Shown here: positions 8,772-17,653 of the stretch, piece by piece
Position numbering within the stretch: position 1 is the first letter of the stretch
How the letters are laid out: every line of letters begins with the position of its first letter
Source of the DNA: Phycisphaeraceae bacterium
Lineage (GTDB): Bacteria > Planctomycetota > Phycisphaerae > Phycisphaerales > Phycisphaeraceae
Assembly: GCA_020851465.1 (NCBI GenBank)
Contig: JADZCR010000008.1
Span: 1 to 64,000 of the forward strand
DNA: 64,000 nt
Reading direction: 5' to 3'
Made by a program: the position numbers and the translations under genes
Notes under the pieces: generated by a model
What the model was told of the DNA's origin: nothing
What the model saw: the letters and a program-made list of their open reading frames with translations, nothing else
The model's database searches: none

Positions 8772-10949
8772 ATGAGTTTTGAGTTTGGCGTAGCGGCACC
8801 GCTCTATCACAAGCGTGTGCACCCACGCTTACTGGTAGATGACAAAAGCATCGCGCACCTCCGCAAGATCGTGAAGACCGGCGTGGCGAAGAAGCTGATG
8901 AAGGCGTTGCGAGAATACGTCGGGCCGCTGGTCGAAGCGGTTGAGGCCGTCGAAGATATGGTTGACTCGCAATGCGAGGCGCAACATCAAAACTTCCCGG
9001 AACTCAGCCGGGCGCGAGCGGCGCTTTGCTCGATCGCCATCGTGGGCGTCATCGACCAGAACGAGCGTGCGATCAACGCCGTGAAGAAGGTGCTCGACGG
9101 CATCCCGAAGGCCGAGGCGAAATGGAACCGTGACCGCTCACGGTACGGCTACGGCACGCGATACACGCTTCATCACGCGTATGACCTCGTGGCGAACTTC
9201 ATGACCGACATGGAGCGTCGAAACTACACCGACTGGGCAGTGCAGGCGTCAATCCGCGAATCGCTCGAAATGATTCGCAAAAATAACTTTCTCCGCTGCG
9301 CAGCCGCCAACATCCCGATGGCCGGGATGATCACCGCGCTGCACGGCGTGTTCGCGGTTGAAGGTGATCCAGGCGTACCAGACCTCTCGGCTGAGAAAAC
9401 GCTGCTGCTGCAATACCTCGAGGCTTCGCTCTACTCTGAACTCGGCGAGAACGGCTACGCGCACGAAGACATCGGCTACGGCACCCTCATGACGTCGGAT
9501 CTGGCGAGCTTGATTGAGGTGGCGCGCCGCGCCGGTGTCTATGACGCTTACACGCGGTGCCCGCGTTACCTGAAGTTTGGCCGGTCGATGCTCGCGTTCG
9601 TGCAGCCGTGGGGCAAAGCTCTCTCGAATACCGGCGACTACGGCGCGGACTTCGGCCACCGCGCGCCGGTGTTCCCGCGCATCGCTGCGGCGACGAACGA
9701 CCGCGTGCTGCTCTGGCTGCACGGTCAGCTTTCCTATCCCATCGCCACCTCCGGTCCGCGGGACATGAGCAAGCGTCGGCTGCATCATCCCGAATTGTTT
9801 ATCGGGCGCGATTACCAGATCCCCGTTGACTACACCTCGCTCGTGACGGTGGAAGATCTCAAGCCGCCGGTGCATCCATCAAAGGCGCGAGTGCCGACGC
9901 AGTACGCCGATCGCGATCGCGGCCTTGTGACGTTCCGCAGCAGTTGGAAATCCGACGCCACGTTCGTCGTCTTCGACGGGTCGCATCGCACACCGGCCGG
10001 ACAGGGCCACGCGCACGACAGCGGCGGGCACTTCAGCCTCTCGTCGCTGGGTGAGTACTTTGCGATCGACACGGGACGCTACAACATCGAGCAGGATCAA
10101 CACAACGTCGTGCTGGTCGATGGCAAGCCGGGCGTGAGTACCAACGGTGAGTGGCGGATGACCCACTACGCATCGCGACTCACCGGATACCGCCCCGATG
10201 CCTTCGTCGATACGTCGTCAGTGGATTCCTCGCAGACCTCAGACTGCTACTGGGCGCGGCGAACCCTCGGCTTGGTGAAAGACCCGACCAACGCCGGCGT
10301 GCCGAGCTATGTGTGGACGGTGGAAGACATCAACAAGAACAACGACTTCCACGAGTTCTGGTGGCAGATGCAGGTCAATCCCAGGCACAAAATCAAACTC
10401 CACAACGGTCACGCAACGGTGCAAGGCAGCAACCACGGCAACTTGCTCGACGTGCACATCGGCATGCCGTTTCCGAATCAGTACCCGAAGCCCAGTACTC
10501 TCGAGTGGTCACATGAGTTGAAACTATGCGGCTCTAGGAAGTACATCTTGAAGGACCCCTTGGAGCTGCAGGCTGACTACGTGCGGCTGGTGGGGAACGA
10601 AGAATACGGCCCGTCGTTCGCGCGACCGCGACTGCTGGCAAAAGTCAGCAGCTACGCGGGGAGGTTCATGTCGCTGATGATTCCGCGCAAGAAAGGCGCT
10701 GCTGCGCCGAAGGTCGAACGGCTCGATTCACTCGACAACTCACTTGCCATGCGAGTGACGTTCAAGAACGTGGAAGACACGATTATCTGGGCGTATGAGC
10801 ATCACCTCCTCGAAGCGGGTGATGTTGTGGCCAGGGGCAATTGGTGCGTCGTACGTCGTTCACGCAAGTCGGGCAAGGTACTCGCCCACGCGATCGATGA
10901 GGGCACACGACTTGAAGTGGCGGGCAAGCCGATGAAGCTCGACAAGTAA
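8772..10949 (+). CDS. Heparinase II/III-like polysaccharide lyase
   Basis: A 725-residue protein. An alpha-helical N-terminal half (toroid of heparinase-type lyases) is followed by a beta-rich C-terminal half carrying His413-Ala-His415-Asp416 in GHAHDSGGHFSLSSLGEYF and then AIDTGRY. This is the metal-site and core motif of the heparinase II/III family, which cleaves uronate-containing glycans by beta-elimination. I chose ATG 8772; a GTG at 8718 would add 18 residues and overlap the stop of the upstream relic, but neither has a good RBS. No signal peptide is visible, implying an intracellular enzyme working on imported oligosaccharides. It is followed after three bases by the propeller gene, so the two are co-transcribed. 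Confidence 0.85.
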   Translation: MSFEFGVAAPLYHKRVHPRLLVDDKSIAHLRKIVKTGVAKKLMKALREYVGPLVEAVEAVEDMVDSQCEAQHQNFPELSRARAALCSIAIVGVIDQNERAINAVKKVLDGIPKAEAKWNRDRSRYGYGTRYTLHHAYDLVANFMTDMERRNYTDWAVQASIRESLEMIRKNNFLRCAAANIPMAGMITALHGVFAVEGDPGVPDLSAEKTLLLQYLEASLYSELGENGYAHEDIGYGTLMTSDLASLIEVARRAGVYDAYTRCPRYLKFGRSMLAFVQPWGKALSNTGDYGADFGHRAPVFPRIAAATNDRVLLWLHGQLSYPIATSGPRDMSKRRLHHPELFIGRDYQIPVDYTSLVTVEDLKPPVHPSKARVPTQYADRDRGLVTFRSSWKSDATFVVFDGSHRTPAGQGHAHDSGGHFSLSSLGEYFAIDTGRYNIEQDQHNVVLVDGKPGVSTNGEWRMTHYASRLTGYRPDAFVDTSSVDSSQTSDCYWARRTLGLVKDPTNAGVPSYVWTVEDINKNNDFHEFWWQMQVNPRHKIKLHNGHATVQGSNHGNLLDVHIGMPFPNQYPKPSTLEWSHELKLCGSRKYILKDPLELQADYVRLVGNEEYGPSFARPRLLAKVSSYAGRFMSLMIPRKKGAAAPKVERLDSLDNSLAMRVTFKNVEDTIIWAYEHHLLEAGDVVARGNWCVVRRSRKSGKVLAHAIDEGTRLEVAGKPMKLDK

Positions 10950-10952
10950 GCG

Positions 10953-12806
10953 ATGAAATACAGTATTGAAAACCTTGGCATCGCCGGTTACGGCTCGGCG
11001 AATGACGATTGGGCGTCAGGCTCGTTCGCCATTCGCCCGGAGACGGGTGAAGAAATCATCATCCATTCGACGCTGGAGTTCGGCATCGTCTGGATCGACG
11101 TGAAATCCGGGCGAAGCGCGCACCTCGTGCCGGAAGACCCACTCGTTACGCTGACCTCGCGCGGGGCGACGCAGGGGCGTGACGGCCGGCTTTATCTCGC
11201 AGGTTGCCGCGTCGATCCGAAAGCCAACCAGCGCGTGTGGCATGTGCTCGTCTGGGATTGGAAATCGCCAGGCCTGCGTGTGGTGGCACCCTGCCCCAGC
11301 GGCGGAGACTACTATCACCGACCCGCGGCTGCGCCGGACGGCGCGATGATCTATGGCGGGTTTGCTGGCGTGCCTGCCCAGCGCTTCGATCCGGTCGCCA
11401 AATCCTTCACACGATTCGCCGATGCAAGCGAAGGCGTTTATATCGGCCTCGATGGGCAAGCCTACTCACGGAACGGCGGCAAGATCGAGCAGATCGACGC
11501 CAGAACCGGCACGCGAACGGCTGTTCACATGACGGATGGATCGGAATGCCCGGATGGGGAGATCGTCAGCGACGCCGACGGGCGCGTGATTGTGATTCCG
11601 AACTCGCGTCAAGCTAATACGGTTGTGAAATGGATCGAGCTTCGCGGCGGCCGAGGCGAGTTTGTCGATCCGGCGAAGACGCGCATCTCTCGCACCATCG
11701 TGGGCAACAACGAACTCGCGATGAGCTACGACATGGCGAAGATGCTGCCTTATGTGCTGTCGGACGGCACCTACATCAGCCGGATCGTGAGCAAGGAAGT
11801 GACCGTCGTCGCGCCGACCGGCGAAACGCGGACGTTCACCATGCAGCGGCACGACAGGCCGCAGCGGCTTTTCTCAATCGAGCGCTGCGATGATCGGTTG
11901 TTTGTCGGCGGGGTGCTGCCGCTCTATCTCATGTCGTTCGATCCTGCTTCGGAACGGTTTACAAACTACGGCAATCCCTCGCCTGCGCTCGGTGAGATTT
12001 ACAACATGGTGGCGTCGCGCGGGCGATTGTATTTCGCCGCATATCCGGGGGCGTATCTCGTCCGATACGATCCCAACCTGCCGTGGCGGCTCGACCGCAG
12101 CGAGCAGGCGAACCCGAAGCAACTCGGCCCGATGAAGGACGTCGGCCTGCACGTCCACCGCGTCCACGGGCGAGCGATTGACCCCAGCGACAACGTCTAT
12201 TTCGCTGCCTACGGCGATTACGGCTGTGAAGATTCCGCCGTCGTGCGGATCGACGCCAACACGGAAGCCGTGTCGCGATGGATCTATCCGAACACAAGGC
12301 TGATGTCGCTGGTCTATCTGTCGCGGACTCAACAGCTTCTCGCGAGCGAAACGCGGGGCGACGAGAAGACGATTCGTTTCACCTTCATCTGTCCCGATAC
12401 CGGGAAAGAAATTTCGTCCGAGCCGGTGATTCACGACCACGGCATGGTGACCTCATGGCTGCACGACGGCGGGGACTGGGTCTATGGTCTGCACGATTAC
12501 CGCGCGACCATATTCGCCTACAGCCTGCGCGAGAAGCGCATCGTCACGACGCTCCCCGAGATCGGCATGGGCGAGCATCTGAAGAACAGCCTCGTGTTCG
12601 GCAAAGACGGCAAAATATGGGGTCTCACGGATCGGTGCGTGTTTGCAGTCGATCGTGATCTCAAAACAAAGGAACGGCTCGCGGATTACGAGGACTGCAC
12701 CAACACCTACGCCGCCTTTCACAGCCGGTTTGGCGCCAGCATCGGACCTGACGGCCACCTCTACTTCATCAATGGGCCGTGCCTGATGCGGATGCGGACG
12801 AGTTGA
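10953..12806 (+). CDS. Cytoplasmic beta-propeller protein, partner of the heparinase-like enzyme
   Basis: A 617-residue protein without signal peptide or membrane segment. It is built of repeated four-strand blade patterns such as GRDGRLYLAG, APDGAMIYGGF, LVFGKDGKIWGLTD and IGPDGHLYFINGP. This resembles bacterial propellers with six to eight blades. I do not recognise a named family; oligogalacturonate lyases share this fold and pathway type, so a lyase or sugar-binding role is possible but unproven. The gene starts three bases after the heparinase-like gene. Pieces of two further copies are found as relics at 5.95 and 8.3-8.7 kb. Codons 15-59 are nearly identical to the relic at 8.44 kb. Confidence 0.75.
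   Translation: MKYSIENLGIAGYGSANDDWASGSFAIRPETGEEIIIHSTLEFGIVWIDVKSGRSAHLVPEDPLVTLTSRGATQGRDGRLYLAGCRVDPKANQRVWHVLVWDWKSPGLRVVAPCPSGGDYYHRPAAAPDGAMIYGGFAGVPAQRFDPVAKSFTRFADASEGVYIGLDGQAYSRNGGKIEQIDARTGTRTAVHMTDGSECPDGEIVSDADGRVIVIPNSRQANTVVKWIELRGGRGEFVDPAKTRISRTIVGNNELAMSYDMAKMLPYVLSDGTYISRIVSKEVTVVAPTGETRTFTMQRHDRPQRLFSIERCDDRLFVGGVLPLYLMSFDPASERFTNYGNPSPALGEIYNMVASRGRLYFAAYPGAYLVRYDPNLPWRLDRSEQANPKQLGPMKDVGLHVHRVHGRAIDPSDNVYFAAYGDYGCEDSAVVRIDANTEAVSRWIYPNTRLMSLVYLSRTQQLLASETRGDEKTIRFTFICPDTGKEISSEPVIHDHGMVTSWLHDGGDWVYGLHDYRATIFAYSLREKRIVTTLPEIGMGEHLKNSLVFGKDGKIWGLTDRCVFAVDRDLKTKERLADYEDCTNTYAAFHSRFGASIGPDGHLYFINGPCLMRMRTS
10996..11129 (+). repeat. 134-bp direct repeat, right copy
   Basis: Partner of 8441-8574. 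It lies inside the N-terminal coding part of the intact propeller gene. The adjoining 12-mer cacctcgtgccg at 11121-11132 also occurs at 6010-6021 in the C-terminal relic, in the same reading phase (His-Leu-Val-Pro). Confidence 0.9.
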
Positions 12807-12841
12807 GCCTGGGTCAGCGACCGCGTGTCGGAAGACTCAAT

Positions 12842-12905
12842 AGTGACGTTAACCTCGAGTGACGTTAACCTCGCGGCGACGCTTATTCCCTGACGTTAAT
12901 CCTCG
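12842..12905. repeat. Short tandem repeat, 16-bp unit
   Basis: Two perfect head-to-tail copies of agtgacgttaacctcg occupy 12842-12873. A third degenerate copy (tgacgttaatcctcg) ends at 12905. It lies in the 105-base gap between the convergent propeller and autotransporter-like genes, where it could affect transcription ends, though no stable hairpin with a T-tract is seen. Confidence 0.8.
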
Positions 12906-12911
12906 TCACGT

Positions 12912-15179
12912 TCACTTGCTCGGCAATACCCGCCGCCTGCGCATCATCACCATGCCGCTTAATGCCAGCAGCGCGAGACTCGTCGGTTCGGGCACGTTCT
13001 GGAAGTTGTAGAGCACGACATCGTTGCCGCCGGTGATCGAGTTTGAGCCTGAATCACCGAAGTAGCTGATCTTCGCCGTGCCCGAGAACAGCCCGCCGAT
13101 GCTCACCGTCGCTCCGTCGGCGAGACCGTTAAACGTGCCGCTGATCGCGTCGGTGTTGTCGTTGATGAGAATGAATAGTAGCGAGCTGTCCGGAACGACG
13201 CCGATCGAAATCGCAGAGAGCGTGGCATTGTTGAGTGTCACCGTTCCGTTGACCGCGAGCTGGTCGTACGCCCCGAACCCATCGAGTTCGACGACGAACT
13301 GCGACAACGTGCCGCCGAAGGAGAAGTTGTTGTCGATCGTCAGCAGCCCTGCGCTGTTGCCCGGTGAAACGATCCCGCCGTTGCTTATTGACGTGCTGCC
13401 GAGGATTCTCCCGTTGCCGCCGAGCGTCGCACCACTGGCGACCGTGACCGTACCCGTGCCGGTGGCGCTGCCGCTGGTGTTATTGACCAGCAGCGTGCCC
13501 TGCGTGACGGAAGTCGCGCCGTCGTACGTGTTACCGCCGGGGGCGGCGAGGTTAAGCACCGATGTCCCGCTCTTCGTGATACCCCGCGTCTGCGCAGCGT
13601 CAGTTACCGTGCCGTTGAGCGTCACAGGAATATATACGCCCCATGCGTAGGTGCCGTCTCGCAGAGTCGTTGTGCCGTTGACAGTCAGACTTCCAGTTCC
13701 GCCGAACGAAGGAGTGCGGAAGACGTCCATGGGGTTGGCAATCGTGCGGTTGCCGGTGACGCTCAGTGCTCCATTCGCGAACCGAAGCAGATTCGCGCTG
13801 TTACCCAGCGCCGAGTCGTGGGCGATGTTCAGTAAGCCGCCACCGTCCAGCAGCACCACGCCCCCGCCCGAAAGAGTGTAGGTGTTATTACCCGCCAAAC
13901 TCACCGTGCCTCCGCTGAAACCCGAGCCGCTGCCGATGGTCAGGTCTCCTACCGGGTTACCTGAAAGCGTGTTGGTAAACGTGAGGCTGCTGCCCGTGAC
14001 GGCACCTAAGCGAATGGTGTCCGCCAACACAATCGGAACGGTAATAACGCCGGCACCCGCCGCAGATGCGGCAAACGTGATCTTTCGCCCGCTGCCACCG
14101 GCGGTAATCGTGATGTCTCGGGAGATCGTGTAAGACCCGTGGGTCATCAGGCCCACGATGCCGCCGCCGGTGTTGGTGAACTGGATCGGGTTAGCACTGT
14201 TCCCCAGCGGTCCGTCGGTGCTGGGTGCGACATTCCCGACGACATAGGTGTAGCCGTAGTCAAAGTACGTATTGCCCGTGTAGGTATTCACCCCGTTGAT
14301 GATGGCGACATTGGCCGAGTTGCCGTCGCGACGAAGCGCACCTACGCCGGAAATGACGCCGCTGAACGTCGCCGACCCGCCGGCTTCTGTGTTGAGCGTC
14401 GTGGCACGGTCCATCAGGATGTCGCCTGAATAGACGACATTCGACGCACTGTACGTTCCGATCAGCACCGCCCCGGTGCCGTTGTTGGTTACGTGAATGT
14501 CGCGTCCCACCGTTGTGCTGCCGTTGTATTGGCTCAGTTTGATCGTGCTCGAACCGCTCGATGTGGTGCCCATCACCACTGCTGACGTGGTGTTGCCCAG
14601 CACGCCGTTGCTGCCGCTGGGAGCGTCGCCGTAAATTCGGAGCACGCCTTGGGAGAGGATCGTCTGCCCGGTATAGCTGTTGGCCGTATTGGTCAGTGAC
14701 AACGTACCCGCGCCGGTCTTGGTGATGTTGAAGCCGCCGCTGACCACCCCGTTTACGACCAGCATGCTGGAGAGGGTTCCCGTGCCGTTGTACCACGTGC
14801 CGTTATTGCCCAGCACGACGTCGGAGTTAATCGTGTGATTGCCGCCGCCTGAATTCCGCGTGATGTTGCCGCTCTCAATGGTGAGCGTGTCACCGTCAAT
14901 GGAAAACGCGCTCGACGCGCCGGCGTTGAATGTCAGGCTGTTGATGTCGCGATTGGCACCCAGTGTCGTCGTGGTGTCCGTGCCCAGCGTGGAGTAGAAA
15001 ACGATGTCGTCCGTGCCATCGAACGCCGGAGCACTGCTCCAGTTGTTGGCGTTACCCCAGTCGCCGTCGTTGTCCGAACCGTCCCAGGTGAACGTCGCAG
15101 CCCCGGCACTCCCGGCGTAACCGGCAAGCAGAATAACCAACAAAGACGAGCGACGAGCGAGTTGCAAGGTCTTTCTCAT
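12912..15179 (-). CDS. Secreted autotransporter-type beta-strand repeat protein with PEP-CTERM tail
   Basis: A 755-residue exported protein. A Sec signal peptide (residues 1-27, ending GSAGA) precedes an N-terminal TFTWDG...NWSSAP motif, then many Gly/Asn/Thr-rich repeats such as TGAGTLSLTN, YTGQTILSQG and GATLGGNGRI. These are autotransporter-associated beta-strand repeats predicted to form a beta-helix. The C-terminus VPEPTSLALLALSG plus an Arg cluster is a PEP-CTERM signal, cleaved by an exosortase-type system. GGAGG lies seven bases before ATG 15179. The GntR regulator gene ends only 76 bases upstream on the same strand, so the two may share a transcript. Likely a surface or matrix protein. 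Confidence 0.92.
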   Translation of the reverse strand: MRKTLQLARRSSLLVILLAGYAGSAGAATFTWDGSDNDGDWGNANNWSSAPAFDGTDDIVFYSTLGTDTTTTLGANRDINSLTFNAGASSAFSIDGDTLTIESGNITRNSGGGNHTINSDVVLGNNGTWYNGTGTLSSMLVVNGVVSGGFNITKTGAGTLSLTNTANSYTGQTILSQGVLRIYGDAPSGSNGVLGNTTSAVVMGTTSSGSSTIKLSQYNGSTTVGRDIHVTNNGTGAVLIGTYSASNVVYSGDILMDRATTLNTEAGGSATFSGVISGVGALRRDGNSANVAIINGVNTYTGNTYFDYGYTYVVGNVAPSTDGPLGNSANPIQFTNTGGGIVGLMTHGSYTISRDITITAGGSGRKITFAASAAGAGVITVPIVLADTIRLGAVTGSSLTFTNTLSGNPVGDLTIGSGSGFSGGTVSLAGNNTYTLSGGGVVLLDGGGLLNIAHDSALGNSANLLRFANGALSVTGNRTIANPMDVFRTPSFGGTGSLTVNGTTTLRDGTYAWGVYIPVTLNGTVTDAAQTRGITKSGTSVLNLAAPGGNTYDGATSVTQGTLLVNNTSGSATGTGTVTVASGATLGGNGRILGSTSISNGGIVSPGNSAGLLTIDNNFSFGGTLSQFVVELDGFGAYDQLAVNGTVTLNNATLSAISIGVVPDSSLLFILINDNTDAISGTFNGLADGATVSIGGLFSGTAKISYFGDSGSNSITGGNDVVLYNFQNVPEPTSLALLALSGMVMMRRRRVLPSK

Positions 15180-15255
15180 GGTTTTTCCTCCAAGTTCCAG
15201 CCTTTGAAATGATCAAGCACATGAAGACGCCGCAGGCACTCGCCCGCGCAAAGCG

Positions 15256-16074
15256 TCAGTTATTAGCTCCAGTCAACACGGAAAGAAAATCGGTCTCGTT
15301 CAACTCATCCGCCCTATCGCGTTCTATCTGCCCGACCAGCAGCTTCACCGCTGGTGACCAGTCCGCGCCGACGCCTTCCCGCTCGTGCGCATCGAGCAGA
15401 GCGAGGTAGTTGACTTTTGCCTGGCGGATGTGGGCTGCCATCGCATCGCGTGCCGTCTGCGCATCGCGCCGTCGAATCGCCACGCTCACGCGCAGGTGTT
15501 CGCGTGAGATCAGCGTCAGCTTGCGGATCAGCCCTTCCCAGCCCGCGCCTGCCTGAACGTCAAACTTCCGAGTACGCGTCTGCAGCATGGAATCGATCAC
15601 CACCCGCGTAATGGCCCGGTTGCCCGATGCTCGAAGGATCATCCAGTGGAACTGGAGATCTGCCTTGAGCGCCCGCATTCCCATCTCGCTGCTCGTCGCG
15701 CCTGGCCCTTGCGCCCGCATCTCCGCCGCCACGGCGCGATACTCTCGCTCGTATCGCACTATGGCTTCTATTTGATCCGTATTCGCGTTCTGCGCCGCTA
15801 AGGCTGCCGCCTCGCATTCCAAAACCTCACGCAGATGAAAAATCTCGTCGGTTTCTCGATCATTCGGCACGCGAACAAATGCCCCGACCCGCGGCACCTG
15901 AACCACCAATCCTTGAGTTTCCAATTGACGCAGCGCATGTCGCACTGGCGTTCGACTCACTCCGATTTCCTTCGTCAACGCCGTCTCCGAAAGCTGGCTC
16001 CCGGGTACCAGTTCGCCGGTGAATATCCGGCTTCGAAGGTTGTAGTAGGCAATTTTTTCTAAGCTTACGGCCAT
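15256..16074 (-). CDS. GntR-family transcriptional regulator, FCD type
   Basis: A 272-residue regulator with an N-terminal winged helix (residues about 8-70, ETALTKEIGVSRTPVRHALR and LETQGLVVQVPRVGAFV). An all-helical C-terminal FCD ligand-binding domain includes REVLECEAAALAA and a downstream FHWMILRASGN stretch, giving the metal/ligand-binding His pattern of this subgroup. FCD regulators usually respond to sugar acids or other small carboxylates. ATG 16074 has an AGAG-type RBS; a TTG at 16104 is less likely. A promoter is seen directly upstream. It probably regulates the PEP-CTERM gene downstream or the divergent LamG gene. Confidence 0.93.
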   Translation of the reverse strand: MAVSLEKIAYYNLRSRIFTGELVPGSQLSETALTKEIGVSRTPVRHALRQLETQGLVVQVPRVGAFVRVPNDRETDEIFHLREVLECEAAALAAQNANTDQIEAIVRYEREYRAVAAEMRAQGPGATSSEMGMRALKADLQFHWMILRASGNRAITRVVIDSMLQTRTRKFDVQAGAGWEGLIRKLTLISREHLRVSVAIRRRDAQTARDAMAAHIRQAKVNYLALLDAHEREGVGADWSPAVKLLVGQIERDRADELNETDFLSVLTGANN

Positions 16075-16107
16075 AAACCACTCTTCTGGGATTCCAGTAT
16101 CCAAGCC

Positions 16108-16135
16108 ATAATACCTCAGAAATAGTTTATTGCAA
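16108..16135 (-). promoter_or_regulatory. Sigma-70-type promoter of the GntR gene
   Basis: On the minus strand TTGCAA (16130-16135) and TATTAT (16108-16113) are separated by 16 bases. The transcript would start near 16100, giving a leader of about 25 bases before ATG 16074. Confidence 0.55.
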
Positions 16136-16359
16136 CACTAACGTATTCCTAATTTTAGTATTTTTTGCGTGCCTTGCCGTTACCGAACCTTCCTAATTAT
16201 GTCAGCGTGGGTCACAGGCGGGTACGGAGACGCTTCATTACGCAGCAGAGGGTGACCAAGGTAAGCCGCCAGCACGGAGCCAATGCAGGTTGATCAACGG
16301 CTTCTGGACAACCGTGGGCGCCCCCTGCAAAAAATATCCGTTTAAACGAAATTATTCTC

Positions 16360-16388
16360 TTGCACATTGAATCGAGTTGTGTTATAAT
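16360..16388 (+). promoter_or_regulatory. Strong sigma-70-type promoter of the LamG/PEP-CTERM gene
   Basis: TTGCAC (16360-16365) and a perfect TATAAT (16383-16388) are separated by 17 bases, the ideal spacing. The promoter lies inside a longer open frame starting at 16360. This argues that translation starts at ATG 16444 and not further upstream. Confidence 0.7.
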
Positions 16389-16443
16389 GACGGGGTTTGC
16401 AGGGATCACAGGTCGTCCACGCCCAGGAGAGGATGAATACCCG

Positions 16444-17349
16444 ATGAAAAAAGTCCCTTTCGCAGCCGTCAGCGGTGTTGTAGCCGGTGCCCTTCTGCTC
16501 GCATCGGCGGCGCATGCGTCCGTTTACAGCACCGCCGTGCTGGCGGATAGCCCGACCGTGTACTATGAGATGAACGACAGTACGACCACGGTCACCGATA
16601 GCGCCTCGCTCGGCGGCTCGAACAACGGGGTTTACCGCAACGGCGGCACAGCTTTAGTCGGCAGCCCAGGACCCCTTCTGGGCCAGCTCGGCCCCCGCCC
16701 GGCGGCGTTTCCGGGCATGGATGCCGCGAACGTAGCGACGAAGTTCGACGGTATCGTCTCCGGTGTCCCTAACACCGCCGCTGACAACGTACTCTTGGCG
16801 AACGCGAGCGTCACGATCAGCTCGAATTACAGCGTTGAGTTCTGGTTCAACGGCACCAACCTCAAGTACTCCACGCCCAGCTCCTTGTCGTACATATTCT
16901 CGCGCGGCGGCACCGCTACCGCCATCGATGGGATCGGAGTGAATGGAACGCTTTCCGGAATTACCCCGAAGAAATTGTTCTACGCTAATGGCGTGAGTGG
17001 CAATTCGTTTGGCCCCGACATCGCAGAGAATACGTGGTATCACCTCGTCTTCGTACGGAGTGGCAACAACCTTTCCTTTTATCTCAACGGCAATTTAGAG
17101 GGCACGGCGACTAGCACAGTAAATTTCACAACGGACGACTTCCAGTTCGCCGCCCAGATTGGAATCCCCGTGAGCGGCGCTCCCCACCCTCACAGCTTCA
17201 ACGGCCACCTCGATGAAATCGCCATCTACGACAGTGTGCTCTCGGCGGCTCAAATCACCGCCCACTACAACGCAGCAATCCCCGAACCGTCCTCCGTCCT
17301 GCTGCTGGGATGCAGCGGATTGCTGTTGATCCGACGCCGGCAGCGGTAA
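16444..17349 (+). CDS. LamG-domain secreted protein with PEP-CTERM tail
   Basis: A 301-residue protein with an N-terminal Sec signal peptide (MKKVPFAAVSGVVAGALLL, cleavage near AHA|S). A concanavalin A-like LamG domain covers most of the rest, with typical strands YSVEFWFNG, NTWYHLVFVRSGNNLSFYLN and FNGHLDEIAIYDSVLS. The C-terminal sorting tail is IPEPSSVLLLGCSGLLLI followed by RRR. The LamG fold usually binds glycans or packs against other surface proteins. An AGGAG lies about 16 bases before the ATG, and the perfect promoter upstream suggests high expression. The gene is divergent from the GntR gene. Confidence 0.92.
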   Translation: MKKVPFAAVSGVVAGALLLASAAHASVYSTAVLADSPTVYYEMNDSTTTVTDSASLGGSNNGVYRNGGTALVGSPGPLLGQLGPRPAAFPGMDAANVATKFDGIVSGVPNTAADNVLLANASVTISSNYSVEFWFNGTNLKYSTPSSLSYIFSRGGTATAIDGIGVNGTLSGITPKKLFYANGVSGNSFGPDIAENTWYHLVFVRSGNNLSFYLNGNLEGTATSTVNFTTDDFQFAAQIGIPVSGAPHPHSFNGHLDEIAIYDSVLSAAQITAHYNAAIPEPSSVLLLGCSGLLLIRRRQR

Positions 17350-17653
17350 CTCCTGGGGGGAGTGTGCGGCTCCGGTTCGTCCGCAGCGGTTGTTACAGGC
17401 GGTTTTGCGATGAACCGGAGAACAGCGACAGCGGCTCTAACCGGGCACGCCGCCAACAAGCAGCGAGCATCCGTCTCCTATTGAACCGCGGTACCAAACC
17501 ATTGGAGCAGCTCTTACCCTGCGTGGGAAAGACAGGCACTGCATGGCCGTGGGGCGAACCGATGAGATGACGAGCAGCCGTTCGAGCAGCTTGAACCCCG
17601 ACCGTGACAATAAAATAAATGCTGGCCCTTGCCTTCGCGCGACACGAACTCAA
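17350..17653. other. Convergent intergenic region with an inverted repeat
   Basis: This separates two convergent PEP-CTERM genes. ctccggttc (17370-17378) and its perfect complement gaaccggag (17412-17420) could form a nine-base stem with a 33-base loop. There is no T-tract, so it is not a standard terminator. No gene is seen. Confidence 0.4.

Noticed and set aside
9249-9875. Minus-strand open frame of 208 codons
   Set aside because: Lies within the heparinase-like gene in an antisense frame; the translation has no motif.
16074-16104. Longer GntR start at TTG 16104
   Set aside because: It would place the start next to the -10 box of the visible promoter, and ATG 16074 has a better RBS.
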